DNA of 64,000 bases from Kingdonia uniflora (GCA_014058105.1 JACGCM010001245.1:868001-932000); one strand, 5' to 3'; shown: positions 47,281 through 58,700, counted from the stretch's first letter. A program made the numbers and translations. Notes: a model not told the origin generated them from the sequence alone.

Positions 47281-47516
47281 AATCTATCACAATGTACTTT
47301 TCTAAAATCAATCTATCTTGTATGTCGATCTTACATCAATGAAAGATTTATGTTTGATCCCATACATCTGAGTACTTTCTACTATTTTATACAATACTCT
47401 ATCTAAAACATTCTTCGCACGTCAATCTTACACCAATAAAATACTTGTGTTTGGTTGCCTTATATTATTGTACTTTTCTAATATATCCAACAAAGTACTT
47501 CTTTATACAGATTACT

Positions 47517-47690
47517 GATCGTTTGTTACTTTGGCCAAACTGATCATCTATTACATTACAAATTGTTTGTTGCTTTGGCCAAACTGATCATCTATTCATG
47601 GCAGATCCTTTGTTGCTTCGACCAAACTGATCACATATCACATTAAGGTCGTTTATGGCTCCAGCCAAAATGATCTTCGATGTTCTTCTA
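47517..47690 (+). repeat. 44-bp tandem repeats (about four copies) after Tat integrase
   Basis: Units starting near 47517, 47561, 47604 and 47648 share the core tttgtt(a/g)cttyggccaaac followed by tgatca. Similarity falls in the last unit. Tandem repeats between pol and the 3' LTR are a known habit of Tat/Ogre elements and can seed satellite DNA. Confidence 0.85.
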
Positions 47691-47840
47691 CGTTTGTTGC
47701 CTCAGCAACCATCTACTCAAGAAAAACTTTTGTAAAGTAGAAATCCACCTCATACATTATCGTTGGTTCCTCATAAGGTTAGTACAGTTCATTCTTTTGT
47801 CATTAGTCATCTCTTCGTACACTCTATCTACTATATTTGT

Positions 47841-48754
47841 TTAGTATACATAAAACCTTATCACATTCGTTATGCCCCATTCATCACTAGAGCTGTCACT
47901 TGAATCATTACCTAAATTAGAAGGTCCTACAACGTCATGTGCACAACCCTTATAGAATTGTTGACGCATAAATTCTGGCATCCTCCCCATAACAATTTTC
48001 TTTCCATCTCTAACCATATTCTGTTTAAGAGATCCAATTTTGGCCATCATGGGAGCTAGATATTCATATCGTATTGACTCCATGTCATACTGCACACCTT
48101 TGGCAACTAAACTATCATATACCATTTAACTTTCTACTTCCAGTCTCTTAAACTCTGGCACAATGAACGAAGTCACTACTATAATCTCTCTCTCGTACAC
48201 ATCACCTACCTCACTTTTTACCTGTTTAAAAAGAATAAGCTCGTTAAGCTTACTTTGAGTTTCTTTCAGCGTAGCTTCCAAATGTTCATATCGTTTCTCT
48301 ACTCGTCGGTTTTCATCCCCCACATCAGAATTCTGAGATTCCAGCAAATAATACTAAAAACATATTACTTATTACGAGCTCCCATACTTCGAGCTTACCA
48401 AACACTCAAGTCACATCTAAAACAGCCTCGATGGTTCACCTCCCCACACATAATTATCTCTCCCCTTGCTGCCCTTGCATCCTCCTTCATAATCTTGTCA
48501 CACGTGGGTTGTCGAACAGTCAGTTCCCACACCATGGTACTCAACAGTGACCTACAAAACACATCGCACAAGAAAAAGTGATCATACTCTACACGCTTAC
48601 CTTCTTCATCTAGTCCGGTCAGATTCAATGGCCATTCCGATAAAATAACATCATAAGGCAATCGATAAAAATACCATTCATGAAGTTCAACAACCTTGAT
48701 ATGGAACCGACCATATGCTGCCTGATGAATACGCTGAGAACGAGTCCTCACCAT
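47841..48754 (-). pseudogene. Antisense ORF of the Tat element, two blocks
   Basis: On the minus strand the first block (48754-48395) reads MVRTRSQRIHQAAYGRFHIK and continues for 119 codons. A possible splice donor (TG/GTAAGC) lies at its end. A second frame of about 169 codons (48347-47841) holds a predicted coiled coil (DENRRVEKRYEHLEATLKET), one in-frame stop at 48126, and an acidic Ser-rich stretch, NDSSDSSSDEWG. Gene function is unknown; such antisense ORFs are reported in Tat-lineage elements. No single splice I tried joins the blocks in frame, so a further lesion is likely. Confidence 0.6.
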
Positions 48755-48779
48755 GGTTAATCATACTACCACCACAGCA

Positions 48780-50101
48780 AAATTATCCCTGCAGAAGATA
48801 TAAGTTATAACAGCCCAAGAATCACTACTTTATAGCCACCAGGAAGATCTCTGCAAATCCAGATCACCCCATAGATTTGCTGAAGGGGATATTTTTTAAG
48901 AAATTTTTTTTTTGAACAGCAGAATATCACATCAAATGCAAAATATTATGATAGGTCATTTTTTCCATATTATGAATTATCTCCTCAGATTTTATTCGAG
49001 CAAATATATAGATGGCAACATACAAAGTCATGCGACTCTAGTGGTGGCACCCACAGACACTTATCAAGATTATCCACGGTTCAAGGCAATCTTTCATCCA
49101 TTTCGAAGACATAGATCGTAGAAAAACCGCATATCTTTTCAAACAATTCAACCACCTTATAGAAATTTTCTACTTCCCTTCATTAGATTTTCGAACTACT
49201 CTAACTTTCCCATTCCCACCTATCACTACCGTTTACCACCATACACACTAAACGCCTTACAACTTAATTTTCCCCATCATACCCCATAATAAACTAACTC
49301 CTATTTATAGACTTCTATTTTTCAAATAGAAAACTACACAAACAAGTTCGATACAAAGAGTCATAAATACTAGAACGAAGACATTTTCATTAGTTGGAAG
49401 CTTTCTATTACAAAATACTTTACAGATAACAAAATATTTCAAATAATTCCAACAGATTACTTTACAAAGTTGCAGTTTAAATTGCTTTTCAGCAGTCCAC
49501 AGGGAAGACAATGAAAAACTGAAGTAACTTCTAGACTCTAATCCTATGCTGCAAAGCACATGAAACAGTCAGAACTAGAAATCACAGATAAAAGATCTTC
49601 TTCATGGCCAAAATCTATGGTCCATGGAATAAAATGATCTCCTCCATCCTCGCCACCTCTTCCACCATAACCCCCACATCCTCACATGCTAAAGACAGAC
49701 GGAAGGCCATATTTATTTAACAAGACCCACTCATTAGCAGAGCCCCGGCGAGACTAGAACCATTGGTTCTAGGAAACCCAATAGACCCAAGCAGATACTC
49801 ATGAATATATATTGGAAATGGTTCCCAGATATTGACTGCAGCATTAATGGCACTTCTTAACCAACACCACTCGCCCACAAGTTTTCTCGTACTGTTGACT
49901 GAGAGGGGGCGGTTATAGTGGCTTATTCTACATCTCAGACTCGTGTATCATCTTTTACCAACATATGAACTTTCAACCTCGTCAACAGAGTACATGGCAC
50001 AGTCAGAAACAAGACAATAATATCAAGAAGCACATACAGTACGAGTTTCTTAACCAACACCACTCATCCATGATACTCCTCGTGCTCTTGGTTGAGAGCC
50101 G
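48780..50101. other. Tat element untranslated region between antisense ORF and 3' LTR
   Basis: No gene is seen. A block near 49857-49965 (aaccaacaccactcgcccac ... gcggttatagtggcttattc) is partly repeated at 50050-50130 at the start of the 3' LTR. The LTR boundary has therefore been locally duplicated. This stretch would hold the antisense promoter, but no element is clear. Confidence 0.55.
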
Positions 50102-50670
50102 TCTTATAATAGCTTATTTTGTATCTCAGACTCAAGCTTCATCCTCGACCTCATCAGCATACATGAAGCACTACTAAAGGCATATTCAACATTCTTTAGT
50201 TCGAGTCATCACTTTCGGCCTCCACATCAACAGTTCGATTTTTGCAAGTGTACAGTCATCAATAGATCCGTTGTACAGCAACAGAGATCAGAACGTTACA
50301 CAATATAGTTAAAGAGTATCTTACATATACTTTGTAACGTCCATCATTAAGAATCTTAATACTCATCAAATAGTAATATTATAAGACCTATAAGTAGGAC
50401 CAGAGAACTACAGATTAGGGACAAAAAATTATGCATAGAAGAACCCTTGCTCCAAAATTCCACATAATCAGAGTACTCATTGTAATAAGTTAGCAATCTC
50501 AATAAGAACATCTTATCTTTCTCAAAATTATCAAGAGAGGTCATGGTTTTTAACCTATTTAAAGGTTTTTTACGCTAAATTATCTTGCTGATTATTGCTT
50601 ACTGTCTTTAAGCGATTTAAATACATCTGGTGTAAAGACTATGTCTGAATCCCAGAATTATGTTATTATA
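50102..50670 (+). repeat. 3' LTR of the Tat element
   Basis: It matches the 5' LTR with point differences, a 3-bp insertion near its start (tcttataatagc for tgttatagc) and an altered end, ttattata. Divergence between the two LTRs is visible by eye, so the insertion is not recent. Confidence 0.88.
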
Positions 50671-50756
50671 ATTGCGGCTTGATGGTTCAAACTACCTGTC
50701 TTGGTGTACGGACATAAAACTCTATCTGCAGATAATGAATGTATCAAAGTAAATTA

Positions 50757-50905
50757 TTATAGATAACACCATTTTCTTAAAAAAAAATTAACTAATTTTT
50801 TATAGGTATCCACAACCTTGAGTTTCCAACCCCATGAGGTTTCGAACCTACGACCTCTCACTAGGTGGAGAGGTACTACCACCACAGGGCACATACCATA
50901 TTGGA
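50757..50905 (-). mobile_element. SINE-like unit (tRNA-derived), minus strand
   Basis: On the minus strand an A-box-like stretch, GTGCCCTGTGGTGGTAGTAC, is followed about 30 bp later by the B box GGTTCGAAACC (plus strand 50838-50848). A short body then ends in an A-rich tract near 50775. The spacing fits an internal pol III promoter. It lies between the Tat target duplication and the next gypsy LTR. No TSD was found. Confidence 0.5.
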
Positions 50906-50914
50906 TATGCAAGC

Positions 50915-51540
50915 TGATCCAGGAGGATCTAGGGATGCTTTGATGTGAACTCCAATGTGAAGAATAGAATTGTCGAAGGCTAATATTGTTGAAGTCGTTC
51001 GAACGAGCTTGGATGTCGTTCAAATGAGTGGTCAAGTTTCTAGGGCTAAATACCAATTATCAAAAAGTCGTTCGAACGGGTTTGGATGCCGTTCGAACGA
51101 GAACTCTATTTTCGCAGTTTTGAACTTTGTTCGCCAAAATCGTTTGAATGAGCTTGGATGCCGTTCGAACGAGTTGGCATGTTTCTAGGGTTGAAGACCA
51201 ATTACCGTAAAGTCGTTCGAACAGGCATGGATGTCGTTCGAACGAGCTTAGCGTAAGTTTACTTTAGATGTTATTCTGTGATGTTGGGTTTGCCTTAAGA
51301 TCCGTTCTACTGGTATGTTTGGTTCCCTCGTATATTTTTAAAGGGGACTTAGGTTTTTTTTTTTATCTTAGGTTAGCTCAAAGAAATTCTAAGAGAGAGA
51401 CTTAGGGTTGAGAGTAATTCAATTGTAATTAACTTTGATTAAGCAATTGAAGCTCTCTAAAAAGGATTTTTCTCAACCAATTTTGTTTTGTTCTTCGTGC
51501 AAATATTTATTTCAGGGTGTCTCAATCGTATTGTGAATTA
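50915..51540 (+). repeat. 5' LTR of the deleted gypsy element
   Basis: The first 350 bp contain repeated blocks of the form GTCGTTCGAACGGGCTTGGA followed by TGCCGTTCGAACGAG, giving at least six GTTCGAAC palindromes (perfect or one base off). Further on it carries ccctcgtatat and a T-rich tract. It ends before the primer-binding site. Confidence 0.85.
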
Positions 51541-51569
51541 AGTGGTATCAGCTTTCAAGTTACGATTCT

Positions 51570-53335
51570 CGAGGGTAATTGTGGTTTATGGTCTTTACAC
51601 GTGATCGTCTCAAGCAAACCAAGGAGAAGCTAGTGAGTCCGTCGAAGATTCATCGAAAACCTAAATCGAAGATGAATGGCGATTTGGAGATGGGCGATTT
51701 CAATGATCAACTCACGACTTTGGAAACGACAGTTTCTTACCTAACATCTACTGTAAGGGAGTTGGTTGAATAATTGCATCTCACGAACCTCACGAAGGCT
51801 TTCGCTTCGGTAAAACGGTGAGGTCGCATGGAGAAGAAAAAGGCCATGGAGGTGGATAGAAACGACGATATTACAGAGATAGATAGTGATTCTAGTGATG
51901 CTGAATCCGTTAAGGAGCGATCAGATATTGGTAAGTCATCGAATCCTATACATAATCTTCGTATCAATTTTAAGATTAAAATTCCAGTATTCAATAGTAT
52001 AATCAATGCCGAGATATTGGATAAATGGTTAGATAGGTTATAGACTAATTTTTCCGTTTATGAATACTCCAATGCTTAGTAAATATACTTTGCTATATTG
52101 AAATTCGTAACTCATGCACTCACGTGGCGGAAATCTTATAGAAAATGCCACGATGCAGGAAATTTGAGTTAGAAAAAATTCAAAGTATTAGTGCGAAAGC
52201 GGTTTTATCCGATTGGGTATGAGCAAGAGAAATGGTATAAATGGTATAATTTGCACTAAAAGTTTGAGCAATCCGTACAAGAGTACACTACGAAATTTCA
52301 TAACCAAGCTTTGGTTTGGGACATTGATGTGAACGAGTATGAGGTGTTCATGAAGTACACGGGGGGTTTGTCAGAGTCCATTAGGAGAGAGTTGAAGCTG
52401 TTTCAAGTGGCCAATATCGAGGACGCAACCATGAACGAAATTACCATTGAAGGCAAGTACTTGAAGAGTGACAAAGAAGATGACATGAACAAGTCAGGGT
52501 ACAAGTCTAGTTAGAAAAACGAGCATAAGGGAGAGGCCAAAGGAGAGGGATCTTCGCCCAAGGAGTTTTATTACAATCATTATAAGGCGAGTGGACATAT
52601 TTTAGATAGATGTTGGAAACTTCACCCAGAGCTTAGGCTGAAGGAGGGGAAGTGCAATAAAGAGAAATATGTACTAGCTGCAGAGGTTGTTGACCTTCTA
52701 GATTTAGATAAACCGAATCTTACGCTTGCACTTATGTTTCAACGGACTTTGGCTACCGAGGATGTGAGTCAGGAAAAACTTTTTCATGTTAGTATTCAGG
52801 TGAAGTAGAGTCTAGTCGAGGCCATTGTGGATCCGGGTAGTCAGAAAATTTTAATTTTTGAGGCGTTGGTGAAAAAGATAGGTTTGACGACTACAGCTCA
52901 TCCTAAGCCGTATGGTTTGGGGTGGATTTAGAAAGATATGGATTTGGTGATCACGAGGCAGTGTGCATTCAACTTTACAATCACTGAAAGGTTAATTGAC
53001 GAGGTGATGTATGAGGTGGTTCATTTGGATGTTTGTCAAGTCATCTTGGGTAGTTGTTATCTTTGGGACAGAGATGTGATTCATTACCGTAGAGCTCACA
53101 AGTATCATCTTGTAAAGGAGGGAAAGAAGTTCCATATCAATGCTTGTAAGGAGCATGTCACCATAAATAATTTAGTAATGGCCACTCAGGTAAAGCGGTT
53201 GGTTAATGTAAATGGAAATTTTATGTTATTGGTTTGGCCGGTTCAAGAGGGTATATCGGCTAGAGTGTTGTCTACAATGACAACGTCTTATAAGCAACAA
53301 ACCAACATGGGGAAGTTGTAAGAGGAGGTTGTGGC
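51570..53335 (+). pseudogene. gag and protease of the deleted gypsy element
   Basis: Gag: MVFTRDRLKQTKEKLVSPSK at 51579, a coiled stretch, then INAEILDKWLDRL, RKRFYPIGYEQEKWYKW and YTTKFHNQALVWDIDVNEYE near 52290. A degenerate zinc knuckle reads YYNHYKASGHILDRCW (both first Cys replaced). Protease: AIVDPGSQKILI near 52820 (DPGS where DCGS or DTGS is usual) and VCQVILGSCYLWDRDVIHYR near 53032. Stops are scattered through both. Confidence 0.75.
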
Positions 53336-53339
53336 ACAT

Positions 53340-53975
53340 ACTGATTACAAACCATTCTAGTTTTTAGCTATACATTCCAAGCTACGGCAAGCTCGCCAGA
53401 TAAAGGGGATGTCATATCTCCAACAATTCCCCTTGATTATAGAGTATAAGAAGGGAGTGGACAACAAAATGGCTAATAGGTTATCTCGACACCCATTACC
53501 AACTACTTCCGCTATGTTGGTTTCTATGCAGATACAACCTTTTGTTACGTTAGGTTAGGTTGCAGGATATGATGATCCCATGGGGAGTAATGTGTTTCGC
53601 CGAAAGTTACTGCAAGGCAAGAAATGTGAGTATAAATTGGATTTTCCACCTTTTATGTGGATGTATTTGGTGATTACTACTGAGCATTTGAAGCTGCTTG
53701 AGCTGTCTCTTTTAGATGAAGACTCTACAATCGATATTCGCCTACCGCCAGTTGATGACTTATGGATGGAAAGAGTAGATCCGTTATAGAAGGATGGGAT
53801 TCTTGAGAGGAAAATCCATGCTACAAGATGGGGTAGTATTGCGTCATTCCGAGTTGTAAAGAAAAGTCAGCTACCTAGCAAGTCGAAGTGGTACAGTAGG
53901 GAAATAGGCATCATCGCATTCCCACATCTCCAGTTCTAGCTTGAGCAGGAGCTCAAGACTCTTAAAGGGCGGAGC
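53340..53975 (+). pseudogene. RNase H tail and 3' coding remnant after an internal deletion
   Basis: FLAIHSKLRQARQIKGMSYL and LIIEYKKGVDNKMANRLSRH near 53360-53490 are the end of a gypsy RNase H domain. This comes directly after protease-like sequence, so RT is deleted. The last part (HLQFLEQELKTLKGRSHD-like) resembles the very C-terminus of Gag-Pol of this group running into the LTR. Integrase is absent. Confidence 0.65.
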
Positions 53976-53977
53976 CA

Positions 53978-54600
53978 TGATCCAGGAGGATCTAGGGATA
54001 TTTTGATGTGAACTTGAATGTAAAGAATGGAACTTTTGAAGACTGATATTGTTGAAGTCGTTCAAACGAGCTTGGATGTCGTTTGAATGAGTGGTCAAGT
54101 TTCTAGTGCTAAAGACCAACTATCGTAAAGTCGTTCGAACGGGCTTGGATGCTGTTTGAACGAGAACTCTATTTTCACTGTATTTGAACTTTGTTCGTCA
54201 AATTCGTTTGAACGAGCTTGGAAGCCGTTTGAACTAGTTGGCATTTTCTAGGGTTGAAGGCCAATTATCTTAAAGTCATTTGAACGGGCTTGGATGTCGT
54301 TCGAACGAGTTTGGCGTAGGTTTACTTTAGATATTATTCTGAGACATTGGATTTGCCTTGAGATCCATTCTATTATTATTTTTGGTTCCCTCGTATATAA
54401 AGAGGACTTAGGTTTTTTTTATCTTAGGTTAGATCAATGCAATTCTAAAAGAGAAACTTAGGGTTGAGAGTAATGCAATTGAAATTAACTTTGATTAAGC
54501 AATTGAAGCTCTAAAAGGGATTTTTCCTAACCAATTTTGTTTAGTTTTTCGTGCAAATATTCATTTTAGGGTTTCTCAATCGTATCGTATTTTAGGGTTT
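53978..54600 (+). repeat. 3' LTR of the deleted gypsy element
   Basis: It starts TGATCCAGGAGGATCTAGGG and repeats the TTCGAA-rich region, with more of the palindromes mutated than in the 5' LTR. It ends near atcgtatcgta, after which a short repeat array begins. Confidence 0.85.
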
Positions 54601-54659
54601 CTCATTTTAGTGTTTCTCAATCATTTTAGGGTTTCTTAATCATTTTAGGGTTTCTCAAT
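54563..54659 (+). repeat. Short tandem array of (ca)ttttagggtttctcaat
   Basis: About five copies of a 15-20 bp motif containing TTTTAGGGTTTCT lie at and beyond the 3' LTR end. The 5' LTR has only one related copy, so the array expanded after insertion. Confidence 0.85.
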
Positions 54660-54660
54660 T

Positions 54661-54952
54661 GACGTTGGGTTATGCGCTAAGGTTTGAGCATAACGGTTAT
54701 AGAGATCTATATGAGTTATGAACGTGCTTAGAAGAACGTTTTGGTATACAGCAGGCCCTAATGAACTATAAGAACTGTAGCCACTGGAACAACTTGAGGC
54801 TATGCGACTTTAAAACTGTAGCTGCCTATAATTCAGTACTACAGAAGATTGTTTCGGCCAGGATACTCAATAACGACTACATCTTCGCGGAAGAGATTTT
54901 ACAAAAGATTCCTTCCACATTTATACATTTACAGACTGCTCTTAGGGACCAG
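54661..54952 (+). pseudogene. gag of copia copy A, first part
   Basis: The frame reads MNYKNCSHWNNLRLCDFKTV, then AAYNSVLQKIVSARIL and LQKIPSTFIHLQTALRDQ. This matches the copia Gag core (LRFQDFKSV.AYNSAL..I...E..L.KTLSTFHASN). The coding sequence is cut by the second hAT element at 54953 and resumes at 57655. Confidence 0.75.
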
Positions 54953-57654
54953 TAGGGGTGAGCATGGGTCAGTGGGGGTCGGTTTTGGGCCTAAACTGAA
55001 ACCGAAACCGAAACATTCGGTTTGCAAATTTTGAAACCGAAGCCGAAACCGAACTATGGCTAAACCGAACCGAATGAAAGTCATGCAAAAACGAAAATAA
55101 ACCGAAACTGAAAATCAAAATAGAACCGAGCCGAAACTGAAACCGAACCAAAAGCCAATAAAATTCAATTTGGGCTATATGATCCAGTTTGGTCTAATTC
55201 CCTTCACAAAAATTATTACTTCACATAAAGTATAACTTTAAATACATGACAATTCCAAAATATAACCAATTCAAAGAGTTTATATAGAATGATTCAATCA
55301 TCAAAACATGAACAATTCAGAAGCCACTAAGAGCATAATAAAATCATAAACACAACAAATCCATCTGTCACACAGCCATACAATAATATAACAATCCCTC
55401 CCCCTCTCATACTCCGCAACACAGTAAGGCCATCAGCCAATTGTCCAGCCTAAGATCCAAACTGATGTCCTCCATAACACTAAGCGTAGAACAGTCTGTG
55501 AGGGTAAAATTGATATCAAAGATGTATATGAATAAAGAGAAACAATATTCCATATGGTTTTTAATACCAAAGTCTTTTTGGGATTAGATCAAATATTATT
55601 GTCTTCTAGAGTACTCATTAGAATAGACTCTTTTTTATGGCAATTTGGCATGTTCCATAAGAAGGAAAGCTCACTAGATTATCAACGATACTATAGGAAG
55701 AATAAATTTCCTCATGATAATATATGGAAAAGCAGTTGAAATTATCTTCTTTGAAGTTTATTCTAATTTCAAGAAGTTGGAGTTTAAATTCTAGGGTAAA
55801 TCAAATTCCAGAAGTACTCTTTATCAGTTGGATCTCCTATAGTAGCTTACATTAACACTGTAGCAGACCAATAAAATGAAATACGATTAATTGAGATTCA
55901 AACAAATTAAGTGTTTGGGTGCCGCAGTATCAACAGTTATTAATAATTCTATCAGTAATCTCATGAAATGATGTCTGCAATGTGTTGGGCAGTGATCAGT
56001 AATTTTTGTATGACAATCTTTCAATGTAATGTTCTAATGATTTGATGGGGTTAGTTAATTTACCTTATAAGTGGCTTTCGCTGAGCTGCAGATGTCGAAG
56101 CAGGGAATCCACTGAAGACTGGGGCTATAAGTTTAGCAGGCTTCACAAAGAACAATAACAAGTATTGTTATAAGTGATTTTGTTTCAACTCGATCACTTA
56201 AAAGTTATAATATACACCAAATATTCATTCCAAGTAACAAATTGATGATAGTATGATACAAGTAAAAAGAGAAGTGTTGCTGCATTATAAAGCTGTAGTG
56301 ATAGAGAGCGAGGTAACTAATGATATATACCTTTAAAAAAGCAAGGATAAGCCGTACTTCAACACAATTATTTTTGTACAAGTTTAGACCCGTATTTTAA
56401 GTGAGTATTATTGAATGCATTCTTCAGCCCTCGCATCTATGTTTACCTCAAAATTCAGCATTTATGTACACTCAAAAACCTTCAAGTTGCACATCTAATT
56501 CATGGTTAATACATGATGATCCATTACTAAAAGACAATGAAAGCATAAATGTTCAAAACTTGACCAGAGGCGGACGATATTACAAGCCACCCCACCTTCG
56601 AACCAATGGACCAAGAGAGCAACCAATCCGTGATGAGGAAGATCTCTAAGCTATCTCTCCACTTCCTAAAATTCAAAGAGATAAAAGTGAAGTTATCCAA
56701 CAATTACAAATAACCAAGTCTAACATTTCAGTTTAGGGATTGTTAATGGCCTCTCCAAAGCATTGGGAAGCAGGGCTTGTTTATTGGAGAGGAGAAATAG
56801 TTTAAAGTTTTTGGAGCATGTTCCTTGGAGATGTTTTCAGACTGTTTTTGGAGCGTGTTCCTTGGGGCTGATTTGATGATGGTATGTCCAAAATCTAAAT
56901 TAGCAAACCCAAATCACCAAACCTAAGAGTAAATTAGCAAACCCTTATACCCAATTTAACAAACCCAAAATAAGAAGAGATAGAAAGAAAGAAAAATTCA
57001 TACCTTAGTAAAAAAAATCCATCATAGGAGTCGATTCTGTCGAAACTCGGAAGAGAGTTGATGATGATGATGATAATAAAGCCTTGTATTTCCAATTCTA
57101 CCTTTAACAACAACAACATCAACAACAACTAAATGTATCACTACTTAAAGAATCAAACATTTAAAATCGCCATCTAACCCTAGATATCATCACAAATTGA
57201 GGATTCAAGCTTCATTAGCCAATCACTTTTCTTCAATCGTGGTTGAAGATGGTGAAACAGAGAAGTTTCTTCAAAACAATTCTATTGGAGATTTTATTAG
57301 ATTTAAGAAAGGGGAGAGGAGTTGAGCGAGGACAATATAAGAATCATAATAAACTAGGCCTTGAAGAAGACCAAGAGAGGAGGAGGTAGTGAAAAGAGGA
57401 GAGGAGCTGAGGAGGACAGGAGGTAATGAGGTATACTATTACTAGGGTTTTTAAGTTTGTTAGCTAATATCGGTTCGTTTCGATTTTAGTCTGATTTCTA
57501 TGTAATCGAACCGAAACCAAACTGAAACTGATCGGTTTTGAACTTTTCAAACCAAAACCGAACATAAACTTCTAAAAACCAAACCAAACCGAAAAAATTG
57601 TTCGGCTTCGGTTCGGTTTGATTTTTTAGTTTGGTCTGTTACTGCTCACCCCTA
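54953..57654. mobile_element. Non-autonomous hAT element 2 (2.70 kb), inverted relative to element 1
   Basis: The ends TAGGGGTGAGCATGGGT and the complement of TACTGCTCACCCCTA match those of element 1, with this copy in the opposite orientation: its left end corresponds to the right end of element 1. The flanks gggaccag (54945-54952) and aggaccga (57655-57662) share the core ggacc, an eroded 8-bp duplication. Subterminal AACCGAAACC repeats are again dense. There is no transposase. Between the ends lies a captured or nested coding scrap at 56401. Confidence 0.85.
56401..56649 (+). pseudogene. Retroelement coding scrap inside hAT element 2
   Basis: The 82-codon frame contains SINVQNLTRGGRYYKPPHLR. 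This resembles a linker found in plant gypsy Gag-Pol proteins (...NMTRSGR.YKP..L...). Nothing before it in the frame is recognised. It may be captured DNA or a small nested fragment. Confidence 0.4.
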
Positions 57655-58140
57655 AGGACCGATATGCAAAAATGGAATTTAGCATTATTGGAGATCTGAT
57701 CTAACCTTTGCTCACTGCGAAACAAGATGGCACATTTGTTTTTGGAAAAAATAAAAGGTTTCCCCCTAGGTGGAAGAAACCAATAGCATGGAAGATCTTA
57801 TCTCACAAAAGAGACAACCATGAATGAGGTTCTGGTAGTGAGATGGTGACTAAAAGCGAGAATCAGGGATTCTTGGGCCCTCAGAAGCACAACAGGTTTA
57901 AAATGGTTTGTCAACCACAGACACTAAAGAAGATCATGAAGCCAAATTTTGAATCTCCTTGCTTGAGATATGGGATAGCTGGATATTGGGCTCGCGACTG
58001 CAAGATACCATGGGTACCTAGAGTTAAAGTCCAAGTTAACCATAACACCACTGACATAGCTTCAATCACTATGAAGTTAGCAGGGTCAGACTTCTTTGGC
58101 GACACTGATGCCAGTATGAATCAACATGCAGAGTAATCCG
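57655..58140 (+). pseudogene. gag of copia copy A, second part with zinc knuckle
   Basis: After the hAT element the Gag sequence continues (a YANMEFSIIGDLI-like stretch). It reaches ESPCLRYGIAGYWARDCK near 57950, a knuckle whose first C-x2-C is reduced to C-x2-Y and whose His is Tyr. LAGSDFFGDTD near 58077 matches the SDFF.D block that follows the knuckle in this copia group. Nucleic-acid binding is probably lost. Confidence 0.7.
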
Positions 58141-58700
58141 TAATGATATCTTAGTAGACATGTGATGCCACATTAGAGAGAGTACTAGTAGTTTCTTTTT
58201 TAGTACAAATTTGTTTTACTATTCTTTTTATTGTTAGTATTTTTGATTTTGTTGGAAACATATCATTTATATTTTAATAAAATGCTCGTGACATACATGA
58301 GATTTCCAATTTATTCTAAATTGTGATTATTCGAATTTATTTCTTGAGAAGTAGTTAAATTCTATGTATGATAGTTGATCTACTATATATAGCATGCCTA
58401 TGGATTTATCTGCATATTGAGCATGACCAATAATCGGATGAGTGGCAACACATATCGAAGTGATATTAGTACCACGTACTCGATCCTTTTGAGATATGAA
58501 TATATTTCTTGTCTAATCTAGTACGTCGGGGATGGCACAAATATCATTGGCATGGCCAACATGATAGAACGCACCGAGTGAGTTACGTTATTAATCTCTA
58601 ACAGTACGATATGGGGTATCTAATCCACTTTATACACAAGTAAATTTAACCAAATTTTACTGAGTTTTGAAAGATACATAATAATACTTATCATGTAATG
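58140..58700. other. Copia copy A gag-pol spacer
   Basis: It aligns with 18930-19430 of copy B (for example catgccta(t/c)ggat... and gatggcac(a/g)aatatcattg) and has no readable frame. It probably corresponds to protease and early integrase sequence decayed beyond recognition. Confidence 0.55.

Larger units (their letters stand above)
41252..50670 (+). mobile_element. Tat-lineage Ty3/gypsy element, 9.4 kb, with antisense ORF
   Basis: LTRs lie at 41252-41787 and 50102-50670. The flanks attgc (41247-41251 and 50671-50675) are a perfect 5-bp duplication. The primer-binding site TTTGGCGCCATCTATAGG follows the 5' LTR. Gag, RT, RNase H, a second RNase H and integrase are found in order with many stops. 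After integrase come 44-bp tandem repeats and an ORF on the opposite strand. Dual RNase H, this primer site, 3' tandem repeats and antisense ORFs are all known for Tat/Ogre-type elements. It inserted into the leader of copia copy A and is therefore younger than it. Confidence 0.9.
50915..54600 (+). mobile_element. Internally deleted Ty3/gypsy element with TTCGAA-rich LTRs
   Basis: LTRs of about 620 bp begin TGATCCAGGAGGATCTAGGG at 50915 and 53978. A tRNA-Met primer-binding site (TGGTATCAG, 51543) follows the first, and an aaagggcggagc polypurine tract precedes the second. The interior keeps gag, a protease and the tail of RNase H; RT and integrase are missing, leaving about 2.4 kb. No target duplication could be seen. 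It could have moved only with help from a complete relative. Confidence 0.85.

Noticed and set aside
47517..47690. Short repeats as a CRISPR array
   Set aside because: The units are contiguous and degenerate, there are no unique spacers, and the setting is a plant retrotransposon.
54563..54659. TTTTAGGGTTT array as an interstitial telomere
   Set aside because: The period is 15-20 bp with ctcaatc spacers, not 7 bp, and it grows from an LTR end.
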